Source: Acidimicrobiaceae bacterium (GTDB lineage Bacteria > Actinomycetota > Acidimicrobiia > Acidimicrobiales > RAAP-2). Taken from it: a stretch of 64,000 bases of DNA. The notes below the pieces were generated by a model that did not search any database, had not been told where the DNA came from, and was given only the letters and a program-made list of their open reading frames with translations. Location: assembly GCA_003160635.1 (NCBI GenBank), contig PMLV01000090.1, forward strand, positions 35,698 through 99,697. Reading direction: 5' to 3'. This document shows, piece by piece, positions 1 to 7,517 of this stretch (positions within the stretch are counted from its first letter, which is position 1; the number at the start of each line of letters is the position of its first letter). The position numbers were made by a program, and so were the translations under genes.

Positions 1-876
1 GTCGTGACTGCGACGCTCAACCTCGACACGTCGGTGGTGTTCCTCACGCCCGTGCTCGTCGCCGCCGCCCGCCACCGGGGAGCGGGTGAGCGCCCGCTTC
101 TGTACGGATCCATCCTGCTGGCCAACGCCAGTTCCCTTTTTCTTCCCGGATCGAACCTGACGAACCTGATCGTGGTCGGCCACATGCCGCTCTCGGGAGG
201 CGCCTTCTTGGCGCTCATGTGGCCCGCGGCCCTCGTGGCCTGCGTCGTGACGTCGGTGTCTATCGCCGTCTGGGCCCGACACGACCTCATGGCGAGCGCG
301 GCGCCTGTCACCGAGGTGGAGCGGCCGGTCGTCGGGGTGGGCGTCCTGGCCGTACTGCTCGCCGTGATCCTCGTGGTGAGCCTGCGGTCTCCCGCGCTGC
401 CCGTGCTCGTCGTAGGGGTGGTGGCGGTCGCGGTGCGGGTGGCACAACGCCACATGGGGGTCGATCAAGTGGCGGGCATCGTCGGTGCGCCTGTACTTGT
501 GGGCCTGTTCGGCATCACCATCGGACTTGGCGCGTTGGGACGCGTGTGGAGTGGTCCGGCGACGCTCCTGTCGCACGCCGACGGCGTCGGCGTGGCGGCC
601 ATTGCCGCACTGACCTCGGTCCTGGTGAACAACCTGCCGGCGGCAGCCCTCCTGGCCGCCCGCAACCCTCATCACTCCGCCCAACTCCTGGTTGGTCTCA
701 ACCTCGGGCCGAATCTCTTTGTGACGGGGTCGTTGGCCTGGTTCCTGTGGCTCAGGGTGGCCCGGGCGACCGGCCTCAACCCGTCACTCTGGCAGGCCAG
801 CCGGCTCGGGTTGGTGGTCGTGCCGCTCTCGATTGCGGCCGCGCTCGGTGCATTGGCCCTGGCGGGATCAGGCTGA
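1..876 (+). CDS. ArsB/SLC13-type membrane permease, C-terminal part (5' truncated by window edge)
   Basis: The open frame runs from base 1, so the start lies outside the window. The visible ~291 residues are strongly hydrophobic with about seven membrane segments. The opening stretch TLNLDTSVVFLTPVL followed by GSNLTNLIVVG matches the conserved core of ArsB/NhaD-type ion permeases (usual motif LNNDxTVxLLTP, then PxSNLTNL). A second VNNLPAAALLA motif near residue 205 is the inverted-repeat half typical of this superfamily. The family exports arsenite or exchanges ions at the cytoplasmic membrane; the substrate cannot be decided from the tail alone and no arsR or arsC is visible. The 3' end overlaps the convergent GNAT gene by 9 bp. 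Confidence 0.8.
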   Translation, partial: VVTATLNLDTSVVFLTPVLVAAARHRGAGERPLLYGSILLANASSLFLPGSNLTNLIVVGHMPLSGGAFLALMWPAALVACVVTSVSIAVWARHDLMASAAPVTEVERPVVGVGVLAVLLAVILVVSLRSPALPVLVVGVVAVAVRVAQRHMGVDQVAGIVGAPVLVGLFGITIGLGALGRVWSGPATLLSHADGVGVAAIAALTSVLVNNLPAAALLAARNPHHSAQLLVGLNLGPNLFVTGSLAWFLWLRVARATGLNPSLWQASRLGLVVVPLSIAAALGALALAGSG

Positions 877-1314
877 CGGCGTGGTACGGCCGGGCGGCCT
901 GAGCTCGAGGAGTCGCTCGGGGATGGGCGTCGTGAACCCGAACTTGCGATAGAGCTCGTGGGCGTCCTTTGTCCCCAGAAGAAGGCGGAGATCACGCACC
1001 TCGGGATGGGCAACCGCCGTCTCGACCAGGAACACCCCCAGACCGCGCCCCCTATGGCCCGGTTCGACGAAGACATCGCAGAGCCAGGCGAAGGTGGCGC
1101 CATCGGTCACCCAGCGGCAGTATCCCACCTGGCCGCCCGTGTCGTCGTAGACGCCAAGATTGAGGGATCGGGCGATCGCCTTCTCCATGATCGGGCGCGG
1201 GCGGTCCCGGGCCCAATAACTCAGGGTCGAGAGCCACTCGTGCACCAGATCGACATTGAGCAAGGTGGGGTCGTCACTGATCCAGTACCCACCTGGCCCC
1301 GCCCAGTCGGTCAC
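868..1314 (-). CDS. GNAT family N-acetyltransferase
   Basis: A protein of 148 residues with the GNAT acetyl-CoA-binding core: the strand-4 segment WLCDVFVEPGHRGRGLGVFL carries the Q/RxxGxG/A pyrophosphate loop (RGRGLG), and the C-terminal ELYRKFGF is the usual YxxxGF closing motif. The start is GTG. Its first bases overlap the TGA stop of the YceI gene (GTGA at 1311-1314), so the two are probably co-translated. The acceptor substrate is unknown. Length is normal for a single-domain GNAT. Confidence 0.85.
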   Translation of the reverse strand: MTDWAGPGGYWISDDPTLLNVDLVHEWLSTLSYWARDRPRPIMEKAIARSLNLGVYDDTGGQVGYCRWVTDGATFAWLCDVFVEPGHRGRGLGVFLVETAVAHPEVRDLRLLLGTKDAHELYRKFGFTTPIPERLLELRPPGRTTPSA

Positions 1315-1832
1315 TGCTCGGTGGTGCCGTACAGCTCGACGCGGACCGCCACTTCTGGGTACACCTTGAGCATCAGCATGCTGGGCGGTTTCATTCTGAA
1401 CTCGCGAATGTCGAACACCCGCTCACCTTTCAAGGCGATTGAGGACCCGTCGAACGTCTCGATCGTCATTTCGTGTTGGAACGAACGCGTTTCGCCGTGA
1501 AAGGAGAGATCCCCGCTCACCCGGTACCGGCGCGGCACCTCCGTCGTGAAGACCCCCGTGATCTGGCCCACGATCGAGGGGTAGCGCCGTGCGTCAATGC
1601 GCCGCTTCAGTTCTCGGTCATAGAGCTGGTTACCCGAGGAGAAGCGGTCCACGGCCACCTCAAGGCGCCCATCGACCGGGTGGTGCAGGTCGACGGTACC
1701 GTCCGGCCGCAGGGTGAGCTCGACCCATCCGTGAAGGCCACGTGTCTGCGTGGTGATCGGGTGCAGGCTTGAACGAGCATCCACCCAGATGCCCGATCGA
1801 ACCGAATCGAGAGTGAATCGAAGGGGTGTCAT
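1311..1832 (-). CDS. YceI family lipid-binding-like protein
   Basis: The ORF opens at 1916, but homology-like sequence begins at the ATG at 1832 (MTPLRFTLD), which I chose; about 173 residues. The pattern is that of YceI beta-barrel proteins: FTLDSVRSGIWVDARSS, then LEVAVDRFSSGNQLYDRELKRRIDARRYPSI (the usual SFxTGNxxRDxHL segment), then VSGDLSFHGETRSF. YceI proteins bind isoprenoid or amide lipids. No signal peptide is visible, so this one is probably cytoplasmic. It is followed directly by the GNAT gene with a GTGA overlap. No good Shine-Dalgarno is seen before 1832. Confidence 0.8.
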   Translation of the reverse strand: MTPLRFTLDSVRSGIWVDARSSLHPITTQTRGLHGWVELTLRPDGTVDLHHPVDGRLEVAVDRFSSGNQLYDRELKRRIDARRYPSIVGQITGVFTTEVPRRYRVSGDLSFHGETRSFQHEMTIETFDGSSIALKGERVFDIREFRMKPPSMLMLKVYPEVAVRVELYGTTEQ

Positions 1833-1931
1833 TGGCCCAGGTGCTCGTTGAGGAGTGAGGCAGGCCGGCGGCCCGTCGTATCTCACCCTACGCGCCAGCC
1901 GTTGATCCTCTCGCACGCACGTGCGACGACA

Positions 1932-2786
1932 TCATCGATCAGGGGGTGGCGTGGGGCGATCGGGAGGGCGAAACCCGTCATCCCTCTCCCGCACCGCATC
2001 GCGCAGGCCGATCTGTCGGATCCTCTCCGAGAACGCCAATGCCTCCGGTGCCCGGTGGCCGACCGCATCGCTCATGGCGGCGAATGTCTGCAGTTGCGAT
2101 CGGCCCATGAGCTCGACGCCCATGTTGACGACGCGTTTGTTGCCGATGAGGAGGTCCCGTCCGATCAGGGCCATCCGCGACGCCAGGTCCAAGACGACCT
2201 GATCGAGCTCTTCCGCCGGCGCGGTGGCGACCACCAGCCCGATGTCCCTGGCTTCCCGGCCGGTCACGGTGTCACCGGTGAGGAGGAGGCGTTTCGCCCA
2301 TTGTGGCCCCACGTTGTAGATCCACATGTTCGTCGGCGGGACGCCCATCGATCGCACGGGAGGGAAGCCGATGCGCGCATCTTCTGCCGCCACCACGACG
2401 TCGCAGTGCAGGGCCAGGTCGGTCCCGCCAGCCAGGCAGTTCCCATGAACCTGCGCGATGACAGGGATCAGGCAGTCCCATATCCGGCCCCATCCTGATC
2501 CGAGTCGGATCATGGCGGTCACGTCGTCCTCTATGGATCCGTTCTGGGCGAAGTCGCCCTCCTCCACGTCTTCGGCCACGTAGCCGTAGCCCGACGAAAA
2601 AGAGCGGCCGCTGCTCCTGATGACCACCACGCTGACCTGCTCGTCGGCCTCCGCCAATTCCACCGCCCGGAGGATCTCGCGCATCGAGCGCGGGGTGAGG
2701 GGGTTGTGGTGTTCGGGCCGGTTCAGCGTGATGCGCCGGACGTGGCCTATCTGCTCGACGACGAGCGTGGCGTAGTCCGGCGTCAC
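1932..2786 (-). CDS. Enoyl-CoA hydratase/isomerase (crotonase) family protein
   Basis: A protein of 284 residues with a crotonase fold: RITLNRPEHHNPLT at the N-terminus, the first oxyanion-hole region SGRSFSSGYG near residue 60, and the second NCLAGGTDLALHCDVVVAAEDARIGFP near residue 120. The segment where hydratases carry catalytic glutamates reads FPPVRSMGVPPTNMW here and shows neither Glu, so simple hydratase activity is doubtful; an isomerase, thioesterase-like or other crotonase activity is possible. The start GTG overlaps the stop of the upstream acyl-CoA ligase (GTGA, 2783-2786). Context is a CoA-thioester degradation operon. Confidence 0.85.
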   Translation of the reverse strand: MTPDYATLVVEQIGHVRRITLNRPEHHNPLTPRSMREILRAVELAEADEQVSVVVIRSSGRSFSSGYGYVAEDVEEGDFAQNGSIEDDVTAMIRLGSGWGRIWDCLIPVIAQVHGNCLAGGTDLALHCDVVVAAEDARIGFPPVRSMGVPPTNMWIYNVGPQWAKRLLLTGDTVTGREARDIGLVVATAPAEELDQVVLDLASRMALIGRDLLIGNKRVVNMGVELMGRSQLQTFAAMSDAVGHRAPEALAFSERIRQIGLRDAVRERDDGFRPPDRPTPPPDR

Positions 2787-4342
2787 GACCCGCCCCCGGG
2801 CTGGTCGTCCAGCACCAGCTGGGACTTGACCACCTTGCCGCCCTCATTGCGTGGCAGGGCTTCGACGAACGTGTACCGGCGGGGCACCTTGTAGTCGGCT
2901 AAGCGCTCGAGGAGGAAGGCACGCAGGGCCTCGGCAGACACGGCGGCGTCACTGCGCAGCACGATCCACGCCGCCACGTCCTCGCCCAAGACGGGATGGG
3001 GGATTGCGGCGACGGCCGCTTCGGCGACTGCGGGGTGAGTGAAGAGTTCTGCTTCGACCTCGCCCGGCATGATGTTGTTGCCGCCTCGAATGATCATCTC
3101 CTTGGATCTACCCACGATCCACAAGAACCCGTCGTCGTCGAGGTAGCCGAGATCGCCGCTCTTGAGCCATCCCTCTTTCCAGGTGCGCTCCGACTCCTCG
3201 GGTTGATTGAAGTATTCCCGCCGGGGTCGCTCGCCGGTGATGAGGACTTCGCCCACCTCGCCCGTCGACAGTTCGTTCCCGTCGTCATCGGCAATGCGCA
3301 AGGTGACGCCCGGCAGCGGCACTCCTACCGAGCCCAGGTGCTCCCCGGCGTCGCCCAAGGGCAGCGCCGTCGCCGCACCGAACTCGGTCATGCCGTAGCC
3401 GATCGTGATTTCGACGCCGGGGATACGGGCTCCGAACCGGCGTAACGTTTCCGGAGACGTCGGCGCACTCCCGACACTGACCACGGCCAAGCTCGAAAGA
3501 TCCGCCTGCTCGAAGTAGGGGTTCGCCACGACGAGTTGCATCATGGCCGGCACCAGCATCGCCACCGCCGGCCGCTCGGTCTCCACCAACCGGAGCCAGG
3601 CCTCGGGGTCGAACTTGGGGAAGAACCATCCACTCATCCCGCCGCGCATGGGGCCGCACACGAGAAGGGACCCCGTCGTCGTGGAAAAGGGTGACCCCAT
3701 GATGAAGCCGAGGCCGCTCCATTCCGTCGGGACGCGTTCGTTCGAGGAGAGACCGCCGTGCCGGACGACGACGCCCTTGGGCGTGCCGGTGGTGCCCGAG
3801 GTGTACATGATGTCGGCGAGGTCGTCCGCCGCCAGCCGGTGGCCGATGTCGGACGGGTCCGGGTCGAGGAGATCGCTCCAGGCCAGGCCGGGCGCTCCGC
3901 CTGCGCCCGTGGTGGCGACCAGGGCTCCCAGTTGGGCCGTGCTGGCGGGATCGTCCAGAAGTCCGGGACTGGCCAGGATGATCTTCACGGCAGCAAGCGC
4001 CAGGATGCGCAGGTGCTCGTGTCGGCTCAGGCGCGTGTTGAGGGGGACGGCCACCGCCCCGGCCTTGTGGATGGCCATATACGAGATGAGCCATTCGAGA
4101 GGTTCATTCGGTCTGATGGCCAGCGCCACGCGCTCTCCGGGCTTGAGACCCCGGGCCGCCATGCCGCGGGCCAGCTGGTTGGATCGCGCGTGCCACTCGC
4201 GTAGGCGAAGCTCGCGGCCGTCGCCCAGGTTCTTCCAGGCGACGCCCTCGGGAAACAGGTCGGCGAGGTCGGCGAGCAGATCGACTTGGATGAGGCTCAT
4301 GGTGCGATGGAGGAGTCGCGGGTGTTGTTCAGTATGGCTCAC
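2783..4342 (-). CDS. AMP-dependent acyl-CoA synthetase/ligase
   Basis: A member of the ANL superfamily, 519 residues. Visible motifs in order: phosphate-binding MYTSGTTGTPKG near residue 170, GYGMTE near residue 305, the hinge region KSGDLGYLDDDGFLWIVGRSKEMIIRGG near residues 395-420, and the C-terminal lysine region GGKVVK. It activates a carboxylic acid to its CoA thioester through an acyl-adenylate; the acid is unknown. Two starts are possible: GTG 4342, overlapping the upstream gene by 14 bp, or ATG 4300 (MSLIQVDLL), where family similarity begins. Neither has a strong ribosome site. It is co-transcribed with the crotonase downstream and the phosphotriesterase-like gene upstream. Confidence 0.92.
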   Translation of the reverse strand: MSHTEQHPRLLHRTMSLIQVDLLADLADLFPEGVAWKNLGDGRELRLREWHARSNQLARGMAARGLKPGERVALAIRPNEPLEWLISYMAIHKAGAVAVPLNTRLSRHEHLRILALAAVKIILASPGLLDDPASTAQLGALVATTGAGGAPGLAWSDLLDPDPSDIGHRLAADDLADIMYTSGTTGTPKGVVVRHGGLSSNERVPTEWSGLGFIMGSPFSTTTGSLLVCGPMRGGMSGWFFPKFDPEAWLRLVETERPAVAMLVPAMMQLVVANPYFEQADLSSLAVVSVGSAPTSPETLRRFGARIPGVEITIGYGMTEFGAATALPLGDAGEHLGSVGVPLPGVTLRIADDDGNELSTGEVGEVLITGERPRREYFNQPEESERTWKEGWLKSGDLGYLDDDGFLWIVGRSKEMIIRGGNNIMPGEVEAELFTHPAVAEAAVAAIPHPVLGEDVAAWIVLRSDAAVSAEALRAFLLERLADYKVPRRYTFVEALPRNEGGKVVKSQLVLDDQPGGGS

Positions 4343-5300
4343 CGCCTTCGAGGATGGTGCGTGGATTCTTCACCAGCATGCGCTCAATATCAGACTCGCT
4401 CACGCCGCGCTCTCGCATGACCGGCAGCACGTCGGTTGAGATATAGGTCCAGCGCCAATCCCGGAGGGCCGCCATCATGGAGCGGGGGAACCAGTCGACG
4501 AAGCACATGGCGTCGTGGGAGAGCACGATGCGCTCCGCGTAACCCCGGTCGCACAGACGGACCACGGCGTCGACGCGATCTTCGAGGGTGATGCCGGACA
4601 TGCCGAAGTGATCGAATCCGATGAAGGATCCGTTCTCGATCAGCTCGAGGTGGTAGTCGGTGTTGACGGTCCCTCCGCTGTGACCGATGACGACTCGTGA
4701 AAGATCCACCCCCTCCTCTTTGAAGATGCGCTGCTGCTCCAGTCCCCAGGGCTCGGGCGGCCGTGGCGTGTGTGTGGTGATGGGCAGGCCCGTGGCCCGG
4801 TGCGCCTGCGCGACAGCGCGCAGCACGCGCTCGACGCCCGGTGTCACGCCGGGCTGATCGGTGGCACATTTGAGGATGCCGGCCCGCACGCCGGTGTCGG
4901 CGATGCCCTCCCGGATCTCCCTGATGGACATCTCCACCATGGGCTCGGATCCACCCATGACCGTGCCCGGCCCCCGGAAGTGGAAGAACATGGGAATCTC
5001 GTTGTACGTGTAGACCCCGGTGGCAACCACAATGTTGATGTCGGGGACCAGATCGGCGATCGCCTTGATGCGAGGAATGTAACGGCCCAGCCCGATCACG
5101 GTGAGGTCGACCAGCGTGTCGATTCCCTGCCGTTTGAGCTCCTGAAGCTTGGCCACGGCCCCGGCCTGCTCGGCCTCTTCGTCCCACTCCTCCGCGGTCT
5201 TCTCGATCTCCGGGCTCAAGACGAAGATGTGCTCGTGCATCAGGGTCGCTCCGAGTGCAGATCCATCCACTGGCCCTCGCACGGTGTTGACCTGTGTCAT
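4329..5300 (-). CDS. Phosphotriesterase family (amidohydrolase) metalloenzyme, lactonase-like
   Basis: Start chosen at ATG 5300 (MTQVNTVRG), which has AGGGGAAGG just upstream; the ORF extension to 5408 has no support. The ~323-residue protein carries the binuclear metal-site residues of the PTE family: MHEHIF (HxH), the bridging Lys in ILKCATD, His in TTHTPRP and VIGHSGGT, and the final Asp in LSHDAM. Such proteins are mostly lactonases, with promiscuous phosphotriesterase activity in some members. It is the first gene of a three-gene operon with acyl-CoA ligase and crotonase, suggesting that a lactone is opened, activated with CoA and degraded; that pathway is inference. Confidence 0.88.
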   Translation of the reverse strand: MTQVNTVRGPVDGSALGATLMHEHIFVLSPEIEKTAEEWDEEAEQAGAVAKLQELKRQGIDTLVDLTVIGLGRYIPRIKAIADLVPDINIVVATGVYTYNEIPMFFHFRGPGTVMGGSEPMVEMSIREIREGIADTGVRAGILKCATDQPGVTPGVERVLRAVAQAHRATGLPITTHTPRPPEPWGLEQQRIFKEEGVDLSRVVIGHSGGTVNTDYHLELIENGSFIGFDHFGMSGITLEDRVDAVVRLCDRGYAERIVLSHDAMCFVDWFPRSMMAALRDWRWTYISTDVLPVMRERGVSESDIERMLVKNPRTILEGGEPY

Positions 5301-5452
5301 CACTGCCTTCCCCTCATCCTGTGCGCCCGACCGCAGCGGCGGAGCGATCGTACCGGCGGCGGCCTGCCTCTGCCGAGCTGACGAACCGCCTATCGGCCGG
5401 CCACTCACGACGGGAGACGGCGTCGGGACGCCGCCGGCGGCACAATGGCGTC

Positions 5453-5956
5453 ATGGAACCGTGCGCTGCATGCGGCTTCGTCTACGGCGTCCTACCCCAC
5501 CGGGAGCTCCCTCCCGCTCTGCGTGCGTGCGCCGAGGCATGTGGCACGCGGCTGAACGCACCGCCGGACCAGCTTCGTCGCCACCGTGTGCCAGGGGAGT
5601 GGTCAGTGCTGGAGTACTCCTGCCATGTACGCGATGTGGCGCTCATGCAACGAGACAGGCTCTATGTGGCCTTGGTGGAGGACGAGCCTTCGTTCAAGCC
5701 GATGTACAGGAACGAGCGTGTGGCCTTCGATCGTTACGACGCCCAGGCCCCTGACGTGGTCGCTCGCCAGATCGTGATGGCGGCAGACTTGTTGGCGCAC
5801 GCCTTCGACGGCCTCGACGATGCGCAGTGGATCCGCCCGCTCGTGTACGGCTTTCCCGATCCCGCCCGTCGCGACGTGGAGTGGATGGCGCACCACACCG
5901 TGCACGAATTGCAGCATCACCTGATGGACATCGACCGCATCCTGGGCCAGTCGTGA
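5453..5956 (+). CDS. DinB/YfiT-like superfamily protein
   Basis: A protein of 167 residues starting at ATG 5453. It shows the four-helix DinB pattern: EWSVLEYSCHVRDVALMQRDRL in the middle and MAHHTVHELQHHLMDIDRIL at the end, supplying the usual metal-binding histidine triad (one His in helix 2, HxxxH in the last helix). DinB-like proteins often act as thiol-dependent transferases, or their role is unknown. The N-terminus contains CAACG, which could hold a metal, but this is not diagnostic. Its TGA overlaps the GTG start of the next GNAT gene. Confidence 0.75.
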   Translation: MEPCAACGFVYGVLPHRELPPALRACAEACGTRLNAPPDQLRRHRVPGEWSVLEYSCHVRDVALMQRDRLYVALVEDEPSFKPMYRNERVAFDRYDAQAPDVVARQIVMAADLLAHAFDGLDDAQWIRPLVYGFPDPARRDVEWMAHHTVHELQHHLMDIDRILGQS

Positions 5957-6424
5957 GCCGGCCCGACCACTCTGCACACGTGACGGTGCGCGTCGCGGCA
6001 GCGTTGGACATCCCGCGGATCGTGGAGCTCTTCGAGCACGGGTCGCTGGTAGATGGAAAGGAGGATCCGGGCGATCTGGCGCCGTATGACGCAGCATTGA
6101 CCGAGATCACGCGGGGTCCCGGCGCCGTGCTGGTGGCCGAAGCGGACGGCGAGGTGGTGGGCGTGAGCCAGCTCATCGTGTTCCGGCATCTCCAGTCCAA
6201 GGGCGGACTCTGCGCCGAGGTCGAGTCCGTCCACGTCCACCCGGACTGGCGGGGTCAGGGGATCGGCCGTGTCCTGATGGGGCGCGGTCGTTGCCCGTGC
6301 CCGGGCGCTCGGGTGTTACCGGGTGCAGCTCACGTCCGACAACGCACGGCCCGACGCACATCGTTTCTATGCCGCGCTGGGTTTCGAGGCGTCTCACCAG
6401 GGCTTCAAGCTCGACTTGGACTGA
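5953..6424 (+). pseudogene. GNAT acetyltransferase interrupted by a -1 frameshift
   Basis: Translation from GTG 5953 gives a good GNAT N-terminal two-thirds, ending in ESVHVHPDWRGQGIGRVLMG (acetyl-CoA loop RGQGIG). It then turns into nonsense (GRGRCPCPGARVLP). The following frame continues the domain exactly: AVVARARALGCYRVQLTSDN, then RFYAALGFEASHQGFKLDLD and TGA at 6422. Inserting one G into GGGG at 6286-6290 would rejoin the halves. So it is either a true frameshift mutation or a homopolymer sequencing/assembly error. The start overlaps the DinB stop (GTGA). Confidence 0.75.
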
Positions 6425-6451
6425 CGTTGGGTACGGGTATCCACGGGCTTT

Positions 6452-6472
6452 GTAATTGTGTAATCTAGTAAT
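6452..6472 (+). promoter_or_regulatory. Three GTAAT direct repeats at 8-bp spacing (candidate operator) overlapping a -10 element
   Basis: GTAAT occurs at 6452, 6460 and 6468, exactly 8 bp apart, ending one base before the ATG at 6474. TAATCT at 6461-6466 looks like a -10 hexamer, which would put transcription start at or next to the ATG (leaderless). Regularly spaced short direct repeats suit a ribbon-helix-helix repressor. The downstream gene encodes such a domain at its C-terminus, so autoregulation is likely (inference). Confidence 0.5.
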
Positions 6473-6473
6473 C

Positions 6474-7088
6474 ATGAACTCACAGAGCGAAGCAACTTCA
6501 GGAGCGCCATGGTCGAGGCCGCGGGGCGGCCGTCGCCGTGCGGGAGGTGCGCCACCGTCCGGGCCCGAGCAGGAGCGGCTGATCGCCGCCTGGTTCGCCG
6601 GCCGCATCCCCGACGGGTGGTTCGAAGGGCCCGTGACCATCGAGGTCGATCAGGACGAGCTGCAGGTCGTCGGCCTGTTGCCTTCACCACAGCTCCCCGA
6701 GGGCGCGAGCGAGGACGAGGTGCGGGTGGCCGAGCAGGCTCGGATCAGCGGCTATCGGGAGGACTCGCGGGCGGCACGCATGCGTATCGCCGAGGAGGCC
6801 CAGCCGGCGTTCCGGCGTGCCGTCTCATGGGGTGCGCAATGCGGCGGCTCGCGGGTGCTCTTCACGACGGCCGGGGTGCCGGTGATGACCAGGCTGCGGT
6901 TGTCCGACCGTCGGGTGCTCGACACGCTGATCGACGCCGGCGTGGCCCGCAGCCGAAGCGAGGCGCTGGCCTGGTGCGTGCGCCTGGTGGCACAGCACGA
7001 ATCCGATTGGATCCAGGAGTTGCGCCAGGCCATGTCGGCCGTCGAGGAAGTGCGCGAGCGCGGGCCCCGGGGTGCCGCCACGGACTGA
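6474..7088 (+). CDS. Hypothetical protein with C-terminal ribbon-helix-helix-like segment
   Basis: Start set at ATG 6474, directly after the GTAAT repeats, rather than the ORF-track GTG at 6456. The protein has 204 residues. The N-terminal ~25 residues are Arg/Gly/Ser-rich and probably disordered. A middle acidic region holds EVDQDELQVVGLLP and EARISGYREDSRAARMRIAEEA-like helical sequence. The C-terminal ~60 residues, with RLRLSDRRVLDTLIDAGVARSRSEALAWC, resemble a CopG/ParD-type RHH fold (a beta strand, a helix, then SRSEA at the start of helix 2). I do not recognise the family by name. It could be a DNA-binding autorepressor or an antitoxin-like protein without an adjacent toxin. Confidence 0.65.
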   Translation: MNSQSEATSGAPWSRPRGGRRRAGGAPPSGPEQERLIAAWFAGRIPDGWFEGPVTIEVDQDELQVVGLLPSPQLPEGASEDEVRVAEQARISGYREDSRAARMRIAEEAQPAFRRAVSWGAQCGGSRVLFTTAGVPVMTRLRLSDRRVLDTLIDAGVARSRSEALAWCVRLVAQHESDWIQELRQAMSAVEEVRERGPRGAATD

Positions 7089-7165
7089 ACGGTCACAGGT
7101 CGCGTAGGCACCGGCCGCGTGGGCACCGGTGAGGACGTGCCCGCACCGACGTGTCAGCATGCGGC

Positions 7166-7513
7166 ATGGAACATTTTCATCAGGTCACCGAGGACCTCCG
7201 CGCGCCGTACCGCGAGCTGGTGGAGGCCATACCCGACGTCATGGCCGGCTATGGGGCGCTGCAGAAGGCCGCGATGGTGGAGGGCGCGCTGTCGACGCGC
7301 ATGAAAGAGCTCATCGCGCTGGCCATTGCGATCACGCGGGAGTGTGACGGGTGTATCTCGGCCCATGCACGTGGCGCGGCACATCGCGGGGCCACCCTGG
7401 CCGAAGTAACCGAGATGATCGGCGTCGCCGTCGTCATGAACGGGGGACCGGCCGTCGTATGGGGTCCGCGGGCTCTCGCCGCGTATCACGAGTTCGCCGA
7501 TACACCGTCCTGA
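7166..7513 (+). CDS. Carboxymuconolactone decarboxylase (AhpD-like) family protein
   Basis: A protein of 115 residues from ATG 7166 (MEHFHQ). It carries the CMD-domain core KELIALAIAITRECDGCISAHARGAAHRG: CxxC followed by H three residues later, the AhpD-type redox-active/proton-relay signature, so a peroxidase or disulfide-reductase role is more likely than decarboxylation. Length is typical of a single CMD domain. The ORF-track start at 7151 adds five residues without a ribosome site. It is convergent with the P450 gene and may be a stand-alone unit. Confidence 0.85.
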   Translation: MEHFHQVTEDLRAPYRELVEAIPDVMAGYGALQKAAMVEGALSTRMKELIALAIAITRECDGCISAHARGAAHRGATLAEVTEMIGVAVVMNGGPAVVWGPRALAAYHEFADTPS

Positions 7514-7517
7514 GCCG

